From Prostheceraeus crozeri (Eukaryota > Platyhelminthes > Polycladida > Euryleptidae): a stretch of 64,000 nt of DNA. The first letter of the stretch is position 1; the number at the start of each line of letters is the position of its first letter. The notes beneath the pieces were generated by a model that was not told where the DNA came from, did no database searches, and saw nothing but the letters and a program-made list of their open reading frames with translations. The position numbers and the translations under genes were made by a program. The stretch is from the NCBI GenBank assembly GCA_907163375.1, contig CAJQUW010007129.1:186001-250000 (forward strand), read 5' to 3'. Of this stretch, positions 61,468 to 64,000 are shown piece after piece.

Positions 61468-62387
61468 ACAGATGAAATGATGCTCTTGCCTTGAATCATC
61501 AGTATTTCAAATATGAAATCAATCGGGCCAGTGGTTCAAAAGATAGAGCCATTCATGTGTAAAACTTGCGTTTCCTCCCGTTCATGTAATGCGTTTGCAT
61601 GGCCTACAAATGGCTCTGAGGGATTCAGTGACGAGTCCTTCTCGCTCTAGTTGTCCATGGTTGGGACGAGTAGTGCATTATAATTGCATAGTACTCGTGG
61701 TAGAATGAACATACGTCATCTGTATGCAGTCGAGGGTCTTTAAGTGATTTGAATTGATTGAGATACTTTCAGTTTTGTAAGAAAGTGACGAAATTTTCGA
61801 ATTTCAATGAGTATCTTTTAATTGTCAACTTTTTGATGCTTCCACGAGTCAAACTTGATATAGTTTAGGATGCTTATCAGAAGTACGCATTAACTAAAAT
61901 TCACAAAAAATTAGAGTCATAGCTATTGCAATTTTGGAGCTATATCAAAAACTAGCGAGGGGCTCCAGAAGCCCTCACCCAGGATAAAATAGGGTTAAGT
62001 TGCATCCTCAACTGAAAAATCGGAAATCATCAACATCGACACAACTCCCTATTTATTACTTGCATGCAAAAATCAATGATTTTTCTAAAACAAGATAATT
62101 CAATAGACGGAAAAAGTGATTAATTACGCATGTGCTTCTGTGACATAAGGTTGCATGAAATTCGATAACTTATGAAGGATGTTGGGTTGACATTTCGTCA
62201 TCGCACAACTTGCACGATGAATCCTGAAGAAACTCGTACTTTGGCAATGATATACATTAGGTCCACATTCCTGAATCACATGATCATTATATTCTTAAAT
62301 CATTCTTAATGGCTAATTTACGTCAGTTGTTATTTATCCATGGATTCTGGTGCATTTATTTGATAAGAGAATAAATAACTTGACAGA
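61468..62387. other. no feature recognised
   Basis: AT-rich spacer. Confidence 0.5.
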
Positions 62388-62759
62388 TCACACAAAATAA
62401 GAAAAAAATGACATCGACACACTTAAGCCATTCCCTCTGATTATTGCAACACTGATGCGCTGATGTAACCAAAAATGTTCACGTCGGTCGCCAGTTGCTT
62501 CACTCATTAGATGGCCAAGTAACTTAAGAAAGGTCTTTGTTGATTCACCGTGCGCTTCAGTAGTCACGATGGCAATGGGTTGGAACAGATATTGAGGTAC
62601 AAGGTCACAAGACTTTAAACGCTTGCGATCTTCAGCTGTTGCATAGGCGATTCCATAGGTTTGATGCATAGGTTTGATTGCAGAATCAACTAGATTGGAA
62701 GCAGCATAAATGTCGGTGCAGGTGAAATCCCACAACAGGTGCTTGAGGTGTGATACCAC
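62388..62759 (-). pseudogene. C-terminal nuclease-like fragment of an RT-bearing retroelement
   Basis: The frame reads DFTCTDIYAASNLVDSA, then YATAEDRKRLK, then YLFQPIAIVTTEAHGESTK and HQRISVAIIRGNGLSVSM. This order (D-x-T core, A-x-x-x-K-R-x-K, P-I-A-x-x-T-x-G, ISVAIxRGN) is what I recall from the tail of long RT proteins in invertebrates, resembling the R2-type PD-(D/E)XK nuclease. No RT is seen next to it. The frame is open for 123 codons. Confidence 0.5.
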
Positions 62760-63259
62760 CTCGTTGTTACATGTATTTAGTCCAGAGTTGCTTGAACAAA
62801 AAATATAATTGCAAAATGGAAGATTATTCTCCTATTTAATTTAGTGGGTCTTGATAGAAGTCACCATTGTACGGATCCAAAACACCTCACGCTAAACCTC
62901 ACTAAAATACCATGCGTACTAAATGCATCTGTTTACTCGCACCACAAATTTTAATAGCAGTAACATTGCCGGAATGAAAGCGAAAAAAATTAAGAAATAG
63001 CGAATATTTCGGCTCCCATTAAGAAAAGTAGCTATTTTAGTACTCATTTGAATTTAATCAGTAATGCACTAAATAATCAAGAATTCCTATCTCATGAAAG
63101 AATAATTGAATGAAATAATGAAACATCTGATTCCACCCATCTGTGCCCAGGAAAGGTAATGGATAAATTTGGATGTCACGGTCTCACATGCAAATGTGAT
63201 CCAGATGTCATGCGTCGACCGTTAAGGGCATACATCTCAGCTATTGTCAACAAGCCCAG
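62760..63259. other. no feature recognised
   Basis: Spacer between the two opposed nuclease-like fragments. Confidence 0.5.
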
Positions 63260-63733
63260 TTGAGTCTGCAGTTAGAAAATAGTAATAATAACAGTAGACC
63301 CGCGGGCATCCTAGTTCTTTCATGGTTCCTCGGCAAGGCTGCAGCATTTGATCTTACTGTTGTACATCCGCTCAAAACACACAATATTGACGGAACGAGT
63401 ACAGTAGTAAGTGAATGTCTAGATGATGCTAAATGCAGGAAGAAGAAACTGAATGAGGATGCATGTGACGCACTTAACTGGCACTGCATACCTCTGGTAG
63501 CTTCTGTATACGGGACATTGGAGGAGATGAGGCCATTACAAGCGTCCACAGGATCGCTGAACGCCTTGCGATGCAGAAGAATGTCGCCCAACATCTCTCG
63601 ACGTCAAATTTTCCAACGTTTGGGTGTTTCTCTGGCTAGATCAATGCCATCGCATTATTGGCACGAACTCTGCCAAAAACATCTTGACTTTTTTGCATGT
63701 TTCCTCTCTTATAATGACTTTTACATAACTTAG
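63260..63733 (+). pseudogene. second nuclease-like retroelement fragment, related family, opposite strand
   Basis: The frame reads RPAGILVLSWFLGKAAAFDL, then TVVHPL, then CDALNWHCIPLVASVYGTL and a C-terminal RLGVSLARSMPS. This resembles the RPxDxxx...xDVTVxxPL core of the same domain class. The first acid of the usual RPADI is Gly here, so the site looks dead. The frame stays open for 157 codons. No RT was found in the remaining sequence to the right edge. Confidence 0.45.
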
Positions 63734-64000
63734 GCTCCTTAGGTCTATTTACAGAATTTTTGAGAATTCAGGAATTGTCTTTAACTTTTACTATTTTGTA
63801 AGAAAATAGAATACATTAGGTACAATATACGTATATGCGCACAATCAAAAAAAATGGTATCATGGTAATATCAGGCATGAACTCCTAGTTGTGACAGGGA
63901 CATTTATGTTTAATATAAGATATCCAGGGGACGTTCATTTCCCATACCGTGTACTGGACTGGAGGCCAATGACTTTGGTAGACTTGATTAATGACAGTAG
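63734..64000. other. right edge, no feature recognised
   Basis: Short AT-rich end of the window. Confidence 0.4.

Overview
The window is eukaryotic, AT-rich and animal-like. Frequent short motifs such as TAGGCCTA and TACATGTA, long introns and a dense mix of transposons suggest a marine invertebrate (an echinoderm, mollusc or similar), but the species cannot be fixed from sequence alone. It holds no bacterial-type operons and no CRISPR array.

The only host gene I can support is on the minus strand: a CELF/Bruno-type RNA-binding protein gene of the CELF3-6 (UNC-75) kind. Three exons carry RRM2 and what follows it (14388-14516, 8930-9009 and 151-1, running off the left edge). A probable first coding exon lies at 25092-25173 behind a promoter-like stretch. 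It joins the RRM2 exon in the right phase, so this transcript would skip RRM1. The introns are about 5-11 kb and carry a Tc1 element (5032-6512), a retroelement remnant (about 9200-9710), a nearly full-length LINE (9714-12883), a decayed LINE (about 20340-21522) and a TA-flanked MITE (21841-22286).

From 26 kb on I see no convincing host gene, only layered mobile elements. 26-33 kb has tRNA-derived SINE pieces. It also has a Penelope-like element (PLE) with RT and GIY-YIG domains, facing an ORF-less inverted partner that shares its leader, a 31-bp tandem array and its tail. A FLYWCH/MULE gene fragment lies between them. 35-40 kb has a hammerhead-ribozyme-like repeat and two non-autonomous hAT elements with 8-bp target duplications. 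41.6-48.6 kb is one PIF/Harbinger transposon (MADF gene plus DDE transposase, TSD TAA). A young Ty3-type LTR element is nested in its MADF gene and a 358-bp MITE with multiplied terminal modules is nested in its transposase gene. 50.8-60.4 kb holds two inverted copies of one Tc1 family, one of them an internal-deletion derivative, and a second hammerhead-like repeat whose core residues are intact. 61.3 kb has a nearly perfect 69-bp-arm palindrome. 62.4-63.6 kb has two opposed fragments of a nuclease-like C-terminal region usually linked to reverse transcriptases.

The most interesting items are the two hammerhead-bearing repeats (retrozyme or PLE-satellite type), the tail-to-tail PLE pair, the MITE with repeated terminal modules, the fresh palindrome, and the RRM1-less CELF start.
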